Source: Pseudomonas parasichuanensis
GTDB lineage: Bacteria > Pseudomonadota > Gammaproteobacteria > Pseudomonadales > Pseudomonadaceae
Length of the DNA stretch: 64,000 nt
Direction of reading: 5' to 3'
Assembly: GCF_021601385.1 (NCBI RefSeq)
Contig: NZ_BQHO01000014.1
Span: forward strand, 60,966-124,965
Every line of letters starts with the position of its first letter. Positions within the stretch are counted from its first letter, which is position 1. Both the position numbers and the translations under genes were made by a program. Positions 25,137 to 33,395 of this stretch are shown in pieces. Under the pieces are notes generated by a model. The model saw nothing but the letters and a program-made list of their open reading frames with translations, was not told the origin of the DNA and searched no databases.

Positions 25137-25787
25137 TCAGGCCGGCTCGGCCTCAAGCTCCAGCATGGCTTCGCGATAGCGCGCCAATTCCTCGATGGTC
25201 AGCACCGGCAGGTTGTACTGGCGGGCATACACCGCCACCTGCTCACCCCGGGCCATGCTGCCATCGGGGTTCATCAGTTCGCACAACACCGCCGCCGGGC
25301 GCAGGCCGGCCAGGCGCGCCAGGTCCACCGAGCCCTCAGTGTGGCCGCGGCGGGTCAGCACGCCGCCGTCGCGGGCGCGCAGCGGGAACACATGCCCAGG
25401 GCTGACGATATGCCGCTGCTGCGCGGTGGAGCGCAGCGCCGCTTCGATGGTGGTGATGCGGTCCTGCGCCGAAACGCCGGTGCTCACGCCCTCGGCCGCC
25501 TCGATGGTGACGGTGAAGCCGGTGCCGTGGCGGGCCTGGTTGTTCGGCACCATCGGCGCCAGCTGCAGGGCGTCGACGGTGGCTTCGTCCAGGCACAGGC
25601 AGACGATGCCGCTGCAGTCGCGGATCATCATGGCCATGGTCTGCAGCGAAAGGTTCTCGGCGGCGGCGACGATATCGGCTTCGTCCTCGCGGTCGTCGTC
25701 GTCGAGCAGCAGTACCGGGCGCCCGGCCTGGAAGGCGGCGATGGCGGCAGTGACGTTGGGGAATTGCTTGGAGTGCAAGGTGGACAT
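25137..25787 (-). CDS. ribB: 3,4-dihydroxy-2-butanone-4-phosphate synthase (solo RibB)
   Basis: The 216-residue enzyme converts ribulose 5-phosphate to DHBP and formate for riboflavin synthesis. Active-site segments are [20 protein letters not shown] (a variant of the usual RENEGD), [20 protein letters not shown] and [20 protein letters not shown] 25787 (MSTLHSKQF) has a strong CGAGGAG site; the longer frame upstream runs through the riboswitch and is not coding. It duplicates the DHBP synthase activity of RibBX in the rib operon but alone is under FMN control. Confidence 0.95.
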   Translation of the reverse strand: MSTLHSKQFPNVTAAIAAFQAGRPVLLLDDDDREDEADIVAAAENLSLQTMAMMIRDCSGIVCLCLDEATVDALQLAPMVPNNQARHGTGFTVTIEAAEGVSTGVSAQDRITTIEAALRSTAQQRHIVSPGHVFPLRARDGGVLTRRGHTEGSVDLARLAGLRPAAVLCELMNPDGSMARGEQVAVYARQYNLPVLTIEELARYREAMLELEAEPA

Positions 25788-25830
25788 GAAACGCTCCTCG
25801 TGAATGATCGATGAACGTCTCGGGGCGAAC

Positions 25831-25866
25831 AAAATGCGTGCGCAGGGGCGCCCGGACGGCCCCTGC
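25831..25866 (-). terminator. Expression-platform hairpin between FMN aptamer and ribB
   Basis: On the minus strand GCAGGGGC pairs with GCCCCTGC across a 9-nt loop (25842-25866), and a TTTT run follows 7 nt later (25831-25834). It sits 7 bp downstream of the aptamer, as expected for a conditional terminator, though the T-run is short and displaced. Sequestration of the ribosome site is an alternative. Confidence 0.5.
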
Positions 25867-25872
25867 CAAACG

Positions 25873-26006
25873 CCTTCTTTCATCCGGACTATGACCGTCG
25901 GCTCTGGAGTCGCACCAGATCTGCTGACCCCCGGCATGGCCGGGGCGCTCGCGGGCTCATCTTTCGATTTACCGCCGGTGGGGACTTTCACCCCGCCCTG
26001 AAGACC
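25873..26006 (-). ncRNA. FMN riboswitch (RFN element) upstream of ribB
   Basis: Read on the minus strand, the region shows the RFN core blocks in order: AGGGCGGGGTGAAAGTCCCC, CACCGGCGGTAAA, GAGCCCGCGAGCGCCCCGG, CAGATCTGGTG and the 3' closing block GACGGTCATAGTCCGGATGA. These match the six-helix FMN aptamer. FMN binding is known to switch off downstream riboflavin genes. The aptamer ends ~85 bp before the ribB start and occupies most of the 316-bp gap between ribB and rtcB. Confidence 0.96.
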
Positions 26007-26103
26007 GGGCAAGCATACAGCACTGTGCCACCCTGCTGGCAAGCGGCCGGCCTACGACCTTCGGCGGTATCATGGCGGGCAAAGGCTCAGCGGAATCGAT
26101 GAC

Positions 26104-27309
26104 ATGGACACCTTGCAAGGCGCCGGCGGCAAGCCGATCAAACTGTGGACCGACGGCGTGCCGGTCGAAGACGAGGCCCGTAAACAGTTGCTCAACACGG
26201 CGCAGATGCCGTTCATCTTCAAGCACCTGGCGGTGATGCCGGACGTGCACCTGGGCAAGGGTTCGACCATCGGCAGTGTGATCCCCACGGTCGGCGCGAT
26301 CATTCCGGCGGCGGTGGGGGTGGACATCGGCTGCGGCATGATCGCCGCGCGGACCTCGCTGCATGCCCGCGACCTGCCGGACAACCTGCACGGCCTGCGC
26401 ACGGCCATCGAGCAGGCTGTGCCCCACGGCAAGACCTTCGGCCGCCGCGATCAGGGCGCCTGGGACAACGTGCCCAGGCAAGCCGACCAGCAGTGGCAGG
26501 GCCTGGCCGAGCGCTTCAAGGCCATCACCGACAAGTACCCAAGGCTGGAAAAAACCAACAACCGCCAGCACCTGGGCACCCTGGGTGGCGGCAACCATTT
26601 CATCGAAGTCTGCCTGGACGAGGCCGATCGGGTCTGGTTCATGCTGCACAGCGGCTCGCGCGGCGTCGGCAATGCCATCGGCAACCTGTTCATCGAGCTG
26701 GCCCAGGCCGATATGCGCCAGCACCTGGCCAATTTGCCAGACAAGGACCTGGCCTACTTCGAGGAAGGCAGCCGGCATTTCGCCGACTACGTGGAGGCGG
26801 TGGAATGGGCCCAGGACTTTGCCCGGCACAACCGCGAACTGATGATGCAGGCGGTGGTGGCGGCCACCCGCAAGGTGCTGGGCAAACCGTTCGAGGCCAG
26901 CCTCGAAGCGGTCAACTGCCACCACAACTACGTGCAGAAGGAGCAGCACTTCGGCCGCGAGGTGCTGGTGACCCGCAAAGGTGCAGTGTCGGCGCAGAAG
27001 GGCCAGCTGGGCATCATCCCGGGGTCCATGGGCGCCAAGAGCTTCATTGTGCGCGGCCTGGGTAATGAGGAGTCGTTCTGCTCCTGCAGCCATGGCGCCG
27101 GCCGGGCGATGAGCCGGACCAGGGCCAAGAGCCGCTTCACCGTCGACGACCAGCGGCGCGCCACGGCCCATGTGGAGTGCCGCAAGGACAAGGACGTGAT
27201 CGACGAGATCCCCATGGCCTACAAGGATATCGATGCGGTGATGCTGGCTCAGCGCGAGCTGGTCGAGGTGGTGCATACCCTGCGTCAGGTGGTGTGTGTG
27301 AAAGGCTGA
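26104..27309 (+). CDS. rtcB: RtcB family RNA-splicing ligase
   Basis: The 401-residue GTP-dependent ligase joins RNA 2',3'-cyclic phosphate or 3'-phosphate ends to 5'-OH ends. Mn-binding motifs are VMPDVHLGKGSTIGSVIP, GVDIGCGMIA (metal Cys), LGGGNHFIEV and HSGSRGVGN; the guanylated His lies in FCSCSHGAGRAMSR. Length fits the shorter bacterial RtcB type. No rtcA or rtcR is adjacent. The neighbouring downstream gene encodes a zeta-like kinase, so a toxin/RNA-repair link might be imagined but is not shown. Confidence 0.93.
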   Translation: MDTLQGAGGKPIKLWTDGVPVEDEARKQLLNTAQMPFIFKHLAVMPDVHLGKGSTIGSVIPTVGAIIPAAVGVDIGCGMIAARTSLHARDLPDNLHGLRTAIEQAVPHGKTFGRRDQGAWDNVPRQADQQWQGLAERFKAITDKYPRLEKTNNRQHLGTLGGGNHFIEVCLDEADRVWFMLHSGSRGVGNAIGNLFIELAQADMRQHLANLPDKDLAYFEEGSRHFADYVEAVEWAQDFARHNRELMMQAVVAATRKVLGKPFEASLEAVNCHHNYVQKEQHFGREVLVTRKGAVSAQKGQLGIIPGSMGAKSFIVRGLGNEESFCSCSHGAGRAMSRTRAKSRFTVDDQRRATAHVECRKDKDVIDEIPMAYKDIDAVMLAQRELVEVVHTLRQVVCVKG

Positions 27310-27421
27310 AGTTGCGATGAGCAACTGCACGGATGGCAGCGCTATCTACCGCAGGCGTCGCCTGAACGGGTTTTACCTTGTTGGCTCGCTCACTCCCGGG
27401 CCGCCAACAGGAACGACCAGC

Positions 27422-28405
27422 ATGTCCCAGCTCCATAGCTTCACCGCCGAAGACGTTGTAACCGCCTTCGAAACCCTTGAACCCCTTCTGTTCAGCCGTA
27501 AACGACGTACTGACGCCCTAGGCAACCCGGCGCCGAGAATGCTGGTGGTGGCCGGCGCCGAAGGCTCGGGCAAGACCTATCTGCTCAACCACTCGCTGCT
27601 GGCGAGCAAGCGTTATGACGACTACGTCAGTCTTTACGACCCGGCGTATCGCAAGTTGCATCCACAGTACGAGCAGATGAAGGCCCACGGTGGCCGGCAT
27701 GTCTACGCCCACACCGAGCAGTTCATCTGGCAGTTGGGCGGCAAGCTCTTCGAACATGCGCTGGCCAACCACTACGACATCATCATGGAGACCGCGCTGG
27801 ACGACGCAGCCTTCGCCGATGTACCGGCCTTGGCGCAGCAGGCGGGTTACCAGCTGGAGTTGCACCTGATCGCCTGCCAGAAGGAGTTCGGTCACTGGAA
27901 TACCCTGGAGCGCGGCGTGAAGAGCGTGGCCGAGGACCTGCTCGAACGCTTCGTTTCACTGAGCAAGATCGAGGCGTCGCAAGCCAATGCCATGAAGATC
28001 ATCGATGCCTTCGAGGCCGCCTGCCTGGTGACTCCCGGCTCGCAGATCAGCCTGTATCAGCGCGGTATGGAAACCCACCGGGACAGCAAGCTGCTGTGCC
28101 ACAGCATCTGCTCGCCTGCGCTGCACCTGGTGCCGCAAGCGGCAAAGGCCGGTGAAGCGTATTTTCAGCCGCCCCATATCAATGGGCTGTTCGAGATACG
28201 CCGTACTTCCCTGGATCAGGTGCCCAGTACCTACCCACAGTTCTTCCAACTGGTGCACTCCGGCATGATCGATGACCAGGTGCGCGGCAACATGCTCAAG
28301 GCGTGTTGTGCAACCTTGGGCAAGGCGCAGGCGTTGAGCGAGCGGATCCCGGCGGAGGTGTTCCGTGAGCTGTCTCTGTACGTGCTCAAGTACTTGCATC
28401 CCTGA
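27422..28405 (+). CDS. Zeta-toxin-like P-loop ATPase, no visible antitoxin
   Basis: The 327-residue protein has a Walker A motif in LVVAGAEGSGKTYLLNHSLL (residues ~42-60), a zeta-like helical region with EQFIWQLGGKLFEHAL and HYDIIMETALDD (Walker-B-like), and a long C-terminal tail. Zeta toxins phosphorylate UDP-N-acetylglucosamine and block peptidoglycan synthesis; whether this one does is unknown. No short epsilon-like antitoxin gene lies upstream or downstream, so it may be a solitary kinase. ATG 27422 has an AGGAA site and begins MSQLHSFTAEDVV; earlier in-frame starts run through an unlikely N-terminus. Confidence 0.68.
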   Translation: MSQLHSFTAEDVVTAFETLEPLLFSRKRRTDALGNPAPRMLVVAGAEGSGKTYLLNHSLLASKRYDDYVSLYDPAYRKLHPQYEQMKAHGGRHVYAHTEQFIWQLGGKLFEHALANHYDIIMETALDDAAFADVPALAQQAGYQLELHLIACQKEFGHWNTLERGVKSVAEDLLERFVSLSKIEASQANAMKIIDAFEAACLVTPGSQISLYQRGMETHRDSKLLCHSICSPALHLVPQAAKAGEAYFQPPHINGLFEIRRTSLDQVPSTYPQFFQLVHSGMIDDQVRGNMLKACCATLGKAQALSERIPAEVFRELSLYVLKYLHP

Positions 28406-28497
28406 GCGTTGCCTAATAGCCCGATGGGCGCGCGCAAGACGCACCGCAGAAGCCCGGGCGATGCTACGTGGTGATGTATAGGAAACGTGCAGGCATT

Positions 28498-28521
28498 AAA
28501 AAGCCGGCTTGTGGCCGGCTT
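28498..28521 (-). terminator. Intrinsic terminator, convergent intergenic region
   Basis: AAGCCGGC-TTGTG-GCCGGCTT forms a perfect 8-bp stem (28501-28521). Read on the minus strand it is followed by a TTTTT run, so it can terminate the XRE/S24-like regulator transcript; toward the plus strand there is no T-run. It is the only clear element in the 318-bp gap 28406-28723. Confidence 0.7.
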
Positions 28522-28723
28522 CTCGGGGACGATCTTGGCTCATTTTTGATAAGCCGCAATCGCCTTAAACGGTTGGCAACATGGCCTTGAAAAGATGGCT
28601 GACGGCTGTGTGAGGCGTCGCCAGGCCCTCTGCAATGCGGCTTGCACCATCAGGGGGCGTGATGTGGCGCGTAGCATACTAGGGCTCATCGGGGATGCCC
28701 AGCAAAAAGTGGTGCCAAGTGTT

Positions 28724-29422
28724 TCAGCATGGCCGCGCCGGGCGCAGGCACGACCACCAGAAGACCCAGCCCAGTATCTGCAGCTTCTGCGCCCTGCGTT
28801 GTGCTGCGGTGTAGCGCTCGACAGGATGGTTGAGGCGGTCGTGGCTGTGCAGGCACACCGTGCCATTGCTGCCCTGGGTGAGCCGATGCACGCGCAGTTT
28901 GCCGTTGTGCAGCAGCGCGAAGTACTCGCCCTCGATCACCTGGATGAGGCTGGAGTCGATGGCCAGGAGCGTGCCCAGGGGCAACAGCGGCGCCATGTTG
29001 CTGGCCGGCATGCCGATACAGAAGGCGTTGTGTGCGGCAACCCCCACACTGTCGAGGGCCTGGCGAGGGATCGGCTGGAACAGCCCAGGCGTGGCACTCA
29101 GGCTGCCCTGCTGCACCTGGTGCAAGGGCAGTTGCACGCTTGGCGTGCCCAGGGCCAGCAGCGGCGCCGGGGCTTGCGTGGGGGCAACGGCAGGGCGGGC
29201 AGGGGCGAGAGGGTCGGGATGTTTGGGGCCTTCGCCGCTGCGTAGCCAGCGCGTGTACACACAGAACAGGCCGGCAATTTCGTCGAGACGGGCCTGCGGC
29301 ACGCCACGCTTGAACCAATTGTTGATGTGCTGGGGCGTGACATTGCGTTGGGCGGCAAAGTCGGAAGGGGTCAGGTTGCACTCCTGCAGGAGGGCTTTGA
29401 GGCGGTCACCGGATGAGTTCAT
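28724..29422 (-). CDS. XRE-type regulator with S24/LexA-like C-terminal domain
   Basis: The 232-residue protein has an N-terminal helix-turn-helix (~8-65: DFAAQRNVTPQHINNWFKRG), a Pro/Ala linker (~70-105) and a C-terminal S24-like fold (FCIGMPASNMAPLLPLGTLL ... EGEYFALLHNGKLRVHRL). In LexA/CI-type repressors the catalytic Ser is in GxSMxP and the Lys in VKRL. Here the aligned positions read Asn (a Ser is one residue earlier) and His, so self-cleavage is doubtful. It resembles prophage or pyocin-type repressors but no phage genes surround it. Target genes are unknown. Confidence 0.78.
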   Translation of the reverse strand: MNSSGDRLKALLQECNLTPSDFAAQRNVTPQHINNWFKRGVPQARLDEIAGLFCVYTRWLRSGEGPKHPDPLAPARPAVAPTQAPAPLLALGTPSVQLPLHQVQQGSLSATPGLFQPIPRQALDSVGVAAHNAFCIGMPASNMAPLLPLGTLLAIDSSLIQVIEGEYFALLHNGKLRVHRLTQGSNGTVCLHSHDRLNHPVERYTAAQRRAQKLQILGWVFWWSCLRPARPC

Positions 29423-29542
29423 GGGGGCGAGTCTATCGCCCTGCTTACTGTGTGGAAATGAACCCGATGTGGAGGCGAACTGTGGGAATCATCCTGGTTT
29501 GCAGGCAATTGCCTAGGGGCGAGTAGGAATTTTCCAGCGCCC

Positions 29543-29574
29543 ATAAAAAAGCCCTGCCGAGGCAGGGCTTTCTT
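29543..29574 (-). terminator. Intrinsic terminator of ppa
   Basis: Read on the minus strand, AAGCCCTGCC-TCG-GGCAGGGCTT forms a stem of about ten base pairs with a tight loop and a TTTTTT run just after it. It lies 13 bp beyond the ppa stop. Confidence 0.92.
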
Positions 29575-29586
29575 CAAGCGTCAGCT

Positions 29587-30114
29587 TCAGCCCTTGTAGG
29601 CAGCAACCGACTTGGTGATCGCGGCGCGGGCGGCGTCGGCGCCTTCCCAGCCTTCGATCTTGACCCACTTGCCCTTCTCCAGATCCTTGTAGTTGGCGAA
29701 GAAGTGCTCGATCTGCTGGATCAGCAGGGCTGGCAGGTCGGTGTATTCCTTCACGTCAACGTACAGCTGCGACAGCTTGTCGTGCGGGACGGCGATGACC
29801 TTGGCGTCGCCGCCGCCGTCGTCGGTCATGTTCAGCACGCCGACCGGGCGGGCGCGGATGACCGAACCTGGGGCAACCGGGTACGGGGTGACAACCAGCA
29901 CGTCCAGCGGATCACCGTCGTCAGCCAGGGTGTTGGGGATGAAACCGTAGTTGGCCGGGTAGAACATCGGGGTGGCCATGAAGCGGTCGACGAACAGGGT
30001 GTCGCTGTCCTTGTCGATTTCGTACTTGATCGGCGCGTGGTTGGCCGGGATCTCGATAGCGACGTAGATGTCGTTCGGCAGGTCTTTGCCAGCCGGGATC
30101 TTGCTGTAGCTCAT
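29587..30114 (-). CDS. ppa: Inorganic pyrophosphatase
   Basis: The 175-residue family I enzyme hydrolyses pyrophosphate to two phosphates, driving biosynthetic reactions. Conserved features are [37 protein letters not shown] (metal-binding Asp cluster DGDPLD) and VIAVPHDK. Length matches hexameric bacterial enzymes. It is monocistronic, with a strong terminator just downstream. Confidence 0.97.
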
Positions 30115-30205
30115 TGGGCTATGCCCCCGTGTTTGATCAAAAAAGTGGCGCGATTATAGGCACATTCCGCCATGCATGCCACGCCCGGCCTGATGTGCGG
30201 GGCGG

Positions 30206-31021
30206 TCAGGCGTGGCCTTCGCGGTAGGCCGGGTGCTCGGCCTGCAAGCGTGCCAGACGGGCCAGCGGGTCCTGGCGGTAGAACAGCGACAGCTGGTGGT
30301 AGACCTTTGGATAAGCCGCGTGCAGCAAGTCGGGGGCGCTGAAGAAGTACTCGCTGGCCACGGCGAAGAACTCCGCCGGGTTCTCTGCGGCATAAGGATC
30401 GATGGCGGTCTCGGCATCGGGGTTGGCGTCGAGCTGGCGGTTCAGGTCGTCGTAGGCGTGCTGCATGGCGTTGGCCCAGTCTTCGACTTGCATGCCGCTG
30501 TGCAGCGGCGGCAGGCCATTGGCATCGCCATTGAGCATGTCGAGCTTGTGTGCCAGTTCGTGGATCACCAGGTTGTAGGCTTCCCAGCCGCCGCTGGCCA
30601 GCACCCCGGGCCAGGCCAGGATCACCGGGCCCTGCTGCCAGGCTTCGCCGCTGTGCTCGGCGTCCCACACATGTTCCACGCCGCTGCTGTCGCGGTGGCG
30701 CTGGGGGCTGACGAAGTCGTCGGGGTAGAGGATGAGCTCATGGAACCCTTGGTACCAGTTCAGCTCGCCCAGGTGCAGCAGGGGCAGTTGGGCCTGGGCA
30801 GCGAGGAACAGACGTTGCGCATCATCCAGCTCGACCCCGGGCAGGGCGGTCAGGTGCTTGTCGTGCAGGAACAGCACGCAGGCCTCGCGCAGCCAGCGGT
30901 CTTCGTCGTCGCTGATGCCATCGAGCATCGGCAGGCGCTCGCGGATGGCCTGCCACAGTTGTGCATCGACCGGGTAGCGGGCCAGGGTGCGCCGGCGGCG
31001 CCAGGCGCTGAACGACCACAT
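30206..31021 (-). CDS. mtfA: Zinc-dependent peptidase, MtfA family (M90)
   Basis: The 271-residue protein carries the HExxH zinc motif in NLVIHELAHKLDMLNGDANG, with a third-ligand Glu likely in AENPAEFFAVASEYFF. E. coli MtfA is a cytosolic metallopeptidase that binds the repressor Mlc and so modulates glucose PTS expression; whether that partner matters in Pseudomonas is unclear. ATG 31021 (MWSFSAWRRRR) is the family start; the longer upstream frame is not conserved. It begins 5 bp after the DedA stop, in the same transcript. Confidence 0.88.
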   Translation of the reverse strand: MWSFSAWRRRRTLARYPVDAQLWQAIRERLPMLDGISDDEDRWLREACVLFLHDKHLTALPGVELDDAQRLFLAAQAQLPLLHLGELNWYQGFHELILYPDDFVSPQRHRDSSGVEHVWDAEHSGEAWQQGPVILAWPGVLASGGWEAYNLVIHELAHKLDMLNGDANGLPPLHSGMQVEDWANAMQHAYDDLNRQLDANPDAETAIDPYAAENPAEFFAVASEYFFSAPDLLHAAYPKVYHQLSLFYRQDPLARLARLQAEHPAYREGHA

Positions 31022-31026
31022 TCGCG

Positions 31027-31683
31027 TCAGTGGGCCTTGGCGGTGCGGCCCAGGCGGCCGCGCAGCAGGCCGAGGATCATCGGCACCAGCGACAGGACAA
31101 TGATGGCCACTACCATCAGCGAAAGGTGCTGCTTGATGAACGGCACATTGCCGAAGAAGTAGCCCAGCGTGACCAGGCCACCCACCCACAGCAGCGAGCC
31201 GGTGATGCTGAATGCCAGGAAGCGCGGGTAGTGCATGTGGGCGATGCCGGCCACGAACGGTGCGAAGGTGCGCAGGATCGGCAGGAAGCGGGCGAGGGTG
31301 ACGGTCTTGCCGCCATGGCGGGCATAGAAGTCGTGGGTACGCTGCAAATAATCCTGGCGGAAGATCTTCGATTTGGGGTTGCTGAACAGCCGTTCGCCCG
31401 CCGTGCGCCCGATCACATAGTTGGTGCTGTCGCCGAGAATGGCCGCCGCCATCAGCAGGCCGGCCAGCAGCACCGGGTCCATGCCGCCGCCTGCGGCCAC
31501 GGCACCGGCGATGAACAGCAGCGAATCACCCGGCAGGAATGGCATCACCACCAGGCCGGTTTCACAGAAGATCACGGCAAACAGGATGGCGTAGATCCAG
31601 GGGCCGTAGTTGGTCACCAGCAGATCGAGGTAGGCATCGAGATGCAGGATGAGGTCCAGCGGGTTGAAATCCATGTACAGCAC
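31027..31683 (-). CDS. DedA family membrane protein
   Basis: The 218-residue protein has the DedA/SNARE-associated layout: a re-entrant glycine-rich segment (GLVVMPFLPGDSLLFIAGAV), the conserved FxRFxPxxR-type motif in LARFLPILRTFAPFVAG and 5-6 hydrophobic segments. DedA proteins are needed for membrane homeostasis and some flip undecaprenyl phosphate or phospholipids. It precedes mtfA by 5 bp. A second DedA domain occurs fused to PAP2 at 47823-49139. Confidence 0.9.
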   Translation of the reverse strand: MLYMDFNPLDLILHLDAYLDLLVTNYGPWIYAILFAVIFCETGLVVMPFLPGDSLLFIAGAVAAGGGMDPVLLAGLLMAAAILGDSTNYVIGRTAGERLFSNPKSKIFRQDYLQRTHDFYARHGGKTVTLARFLPILRTFAPFVAGIAHMHYPRFLAFSITGSLLWVGGLVTLGYFFGNVPFIKQHLSLMVVAIIVLSLVPMILGLLRGRLGRTAKAH

Positions 31684-31854
31684 CTGTGTTCTTGACCCGC
31701 TTCTACGGGCGCGCGATGACGGACAGTGTCTTGGGCGTGGGCAGATTCACCTGGGGAAGGTAACTTTTCACACGTGACTGGACGGGGATTATACGGTTAA
31801 GTCGGGATCCTGCCCGGACAGTTTGTAGCGGCGGGTTACGACGACACGCATAAC

Positions 31855-31942
31855 CTGTGGGAACGGCTTTAGCCGCGAAGCAGGCGACGCGATGTATGGC
31901 ACCGGCTGTGCCGGCGTTCGCGGCTGAAGCCGCTCCCACAGG
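31855..31942. repeat. REP pair upstream of dedA
   Basis: CTGTGGGAACGGCTTTAGCC and the mirrored GGCTGAAGCCGCTCCCACAG flank ~40 bp. The stem reads GGCTTTAGCC, a variant of the main repeat. It sits in the 321-bp gap 31684-32004; the rest of that gap shows nothing else I can name. Confidence 0.85.
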
Positions 31943-32004
31943 GCCCTGCCACATCAATTAGATCTGTGCAGTGCTGTGAGAGCAGCCTCGAGCAGTATGT
32001 GCGT

Positions 32005-32463
32005 TCAATCCTGGGTGATCGGCAGGATGTAGTTCTCGAACTCGGTGTCCTTGCGAAAGCCCATGGATTCGTAAGTTTTGCGCGCTACTTCATTGTCGCT
32101 GCTGGTGGACACGCGCATGCGCACCGCGTTCGATTCCTTGGCCATTTTCTTGGCTTCACGCATCAGGTGGTCGGCCACCAGCATGCGCCGGGAGTCTTCG
32201 GCGACGTAGATGTCGTTGAGGATCCACACACGTTTGAGCGACAGCGACGAGAAGCTCGGGTAGAGCTGGCAGAAACCCAGCAACTTGCTGTCGTCGTCAA
32301 CGGGCAGGGCGAGGTAGATGATCGATTCGCCGCGCTTGAGGCGCTTTTCCAGGAAGCTGCGGGAGCTGTCCGGGTAAGGCAGCTGGCCATAGAACTCACG
32401 GTACTTCACAAACAACGGCGTGAGCAGGTCGAGGTGCTCCAGGGTAGCCTTGATGATTCGCAT
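32005..32463 (-). CDS. GNAT family N-acetyltransferase
   Basis: The 152-residue protein has the GNAT acetyl-CoA binding region: ILNDIYVAEDSRRMLVADHL (motif A area) and later VARKTYESMGFRKDTEF. It is cytoplasmic, and its substrate is unknown. It is last in the direction of the eut genes (eutC ends 106 bp upstream), so some readthrough is possible, but a structured inverted repeat lies between. Confidence 0.88.
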   Translation of the reverse strand: MRIIKATLEHLDLLTPLFVKYREFYGQLPYPDSSRSFLEKRLKRGESIIYLALPVDDDSKLLGFCQLYPSFSSLSLKRVWILNDIYVAEDSRRMLVADHLMREAKKMAKESNAVRMRVSTSSDNEVARKTYESMGFRKDTEFENYILPITQD

Positions 32464-32493
32464 GTGCGGGCCTCAGTGTCCATTGGGGGATAC

Positions 32494-32552
32494 GGCGGAT
32501 TGCCAGCAGTCAACTGCATGCTGCCTAAAGCAGCCTACAAGTGCAATCCGCC
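32494..32552. repeat. Nested inverted repeat with three-way-junction potential between eutC and the GNAT gene
   Basis: An outer perfect 10-bp repeat (GGCGGATTGC 32494-32503, GCAATCCGCC 32543-32552) encloses two smaller perfect hairpins: GCAGT-CA-ACTGC (32506-32517) and GCTGC-CTAAA-GCAGC (32520-32534). No T-run adjoins it. It lies 31-89 bp upstream of the GNAT start in the same transcription direction, so it would form in that leader or in the eutC 3' end. Confidence 0.7.
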
Positions 32553-32568
32553 TTCCGTGACATGTTTT

Positions 32569-33387
32569 TTACCCTTCTCCGAGTAGGAAGTTTCCGTTTT
32601 TTTTGCCCGAATGGTCACTTTCGATGCTGTGAACCTCGGCTTCGTCCTTGAGATTCACCCCTGAAAGTTGACGCTTGCAGGCTTCGCGCATCAGGTACAG
32701 CAGGCGATGGGCGGCCATGCCGTAGCTCAGGCCCTCCAGGCGCACGTTGGAAATACAGTTGCGGTAGGCATCGGTCAGGCCGACCTTGGGCGCATAGGTG
32801 AAGTACAGCCCGAGGCTGTCGGGCGAGCTCAAGCCCGGGCGCTCGCCGATCAGCATCACGGTCATCCGCGCCTTGAGCAGCTCGCCCACTTCATCGGCCA
32901 CCGCCACCCGGCCCTGTTCCACCAGCACCACGGGGGCGCTGGTCCAGCCGTCGGCGGCGGCCTGCTCCTCGAAGCGGCTGAGGAAGGGCAGGGTGTGGCG
33001 GTGCACCGCCAGTGCCGACAGGCCGTCGGCGACGACGATGGCCAGGTCGACGCCGCCAGCGTTGGCTTGGGCGTGTTCGCGCAGCAGTTGCGCCGAATCC
33101 TCATGCAGGCGTCGGCCCAAGTCAGGGCGTTGAAGGTATTGATGACGGTCGCTGGCGGCGCTGTGCAGCAGCAGGCTGTCGCGGCCACGATCACTGAGCT
33201 GCTGGCGCAGGCCAACATGGTCGAAGGGCAGGTGCACGGCATCGCGCGCCTGGGCGTGGGCGTACTGGAAGTCCAGCTGGGCACCGGTCGGCAGGCTGAT
33301 GCCGGTGCGGCCCAGGGCGATGCGCGCCGGGGTGAGGGTGCGCAGGGCCAGCCAGGGGTTTTGCTCGGTAGGGGTGTGTCGGTCCAT
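32569..33387 (-). CDS. eutC: Ethanolamine ammonia-lyase small subunit
   Basis: The 272-residue subunit binds adenosylcobalamin together with EutB. Visible features are [29 protein letters not shown] at the N-terminal side, [31 protein letters not shown] and the C-terminal [20 protein letters not shown]. The enzyme splits ethanolamine into acetaldehyde and ammonia in the cytoplasm; no microcompartment genes are present. ATG 33387 ([10 protein letters not shown]) is 8 bp after the eutB stop. Confidence 0.96.
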   Translation of the reverse strand: MDRHTPTEQNPWLALRTLTPARIALGRTGISLPTGAQLDFQYAHAQARDAVHLPFDHVGLRQQLSDRGRDSLLLHSAASDRHQYLQRPDLGRRLHEDSAQLLREHAQANAGGVDLAIVVADGLSALAVHRHTLPFLSRFEEQAAADGWTSAPVVLVEQGRVAVADEVGELLKARMTVMLIGERPGLSSPDSLGLYFTYAPKVGLTDAYRNCISNVRLEGLSYGMAAHRLLYLMREACKRQLSGVNLKDEAEVHSIESDHSGKKNGNFLLGEG

Positions 33388-33395
33388 GGGCGCTC

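Noticed and set aside
27317-27421. Upstream extension or small antitoxin gene ahead of the zeta-like gene
   Set aside because: The stretch is in frame with the kinase, short, Arg-rich and lacks a good ribosome site; ATG 27422 fits better and no separate epsilon-like protein is encoded.
32464-32568. Intrinsic terminator of eutC
   Set aside because: The nested repeat lacks a downstream T-run on the minus strand; I list it as a structured repeat instead.
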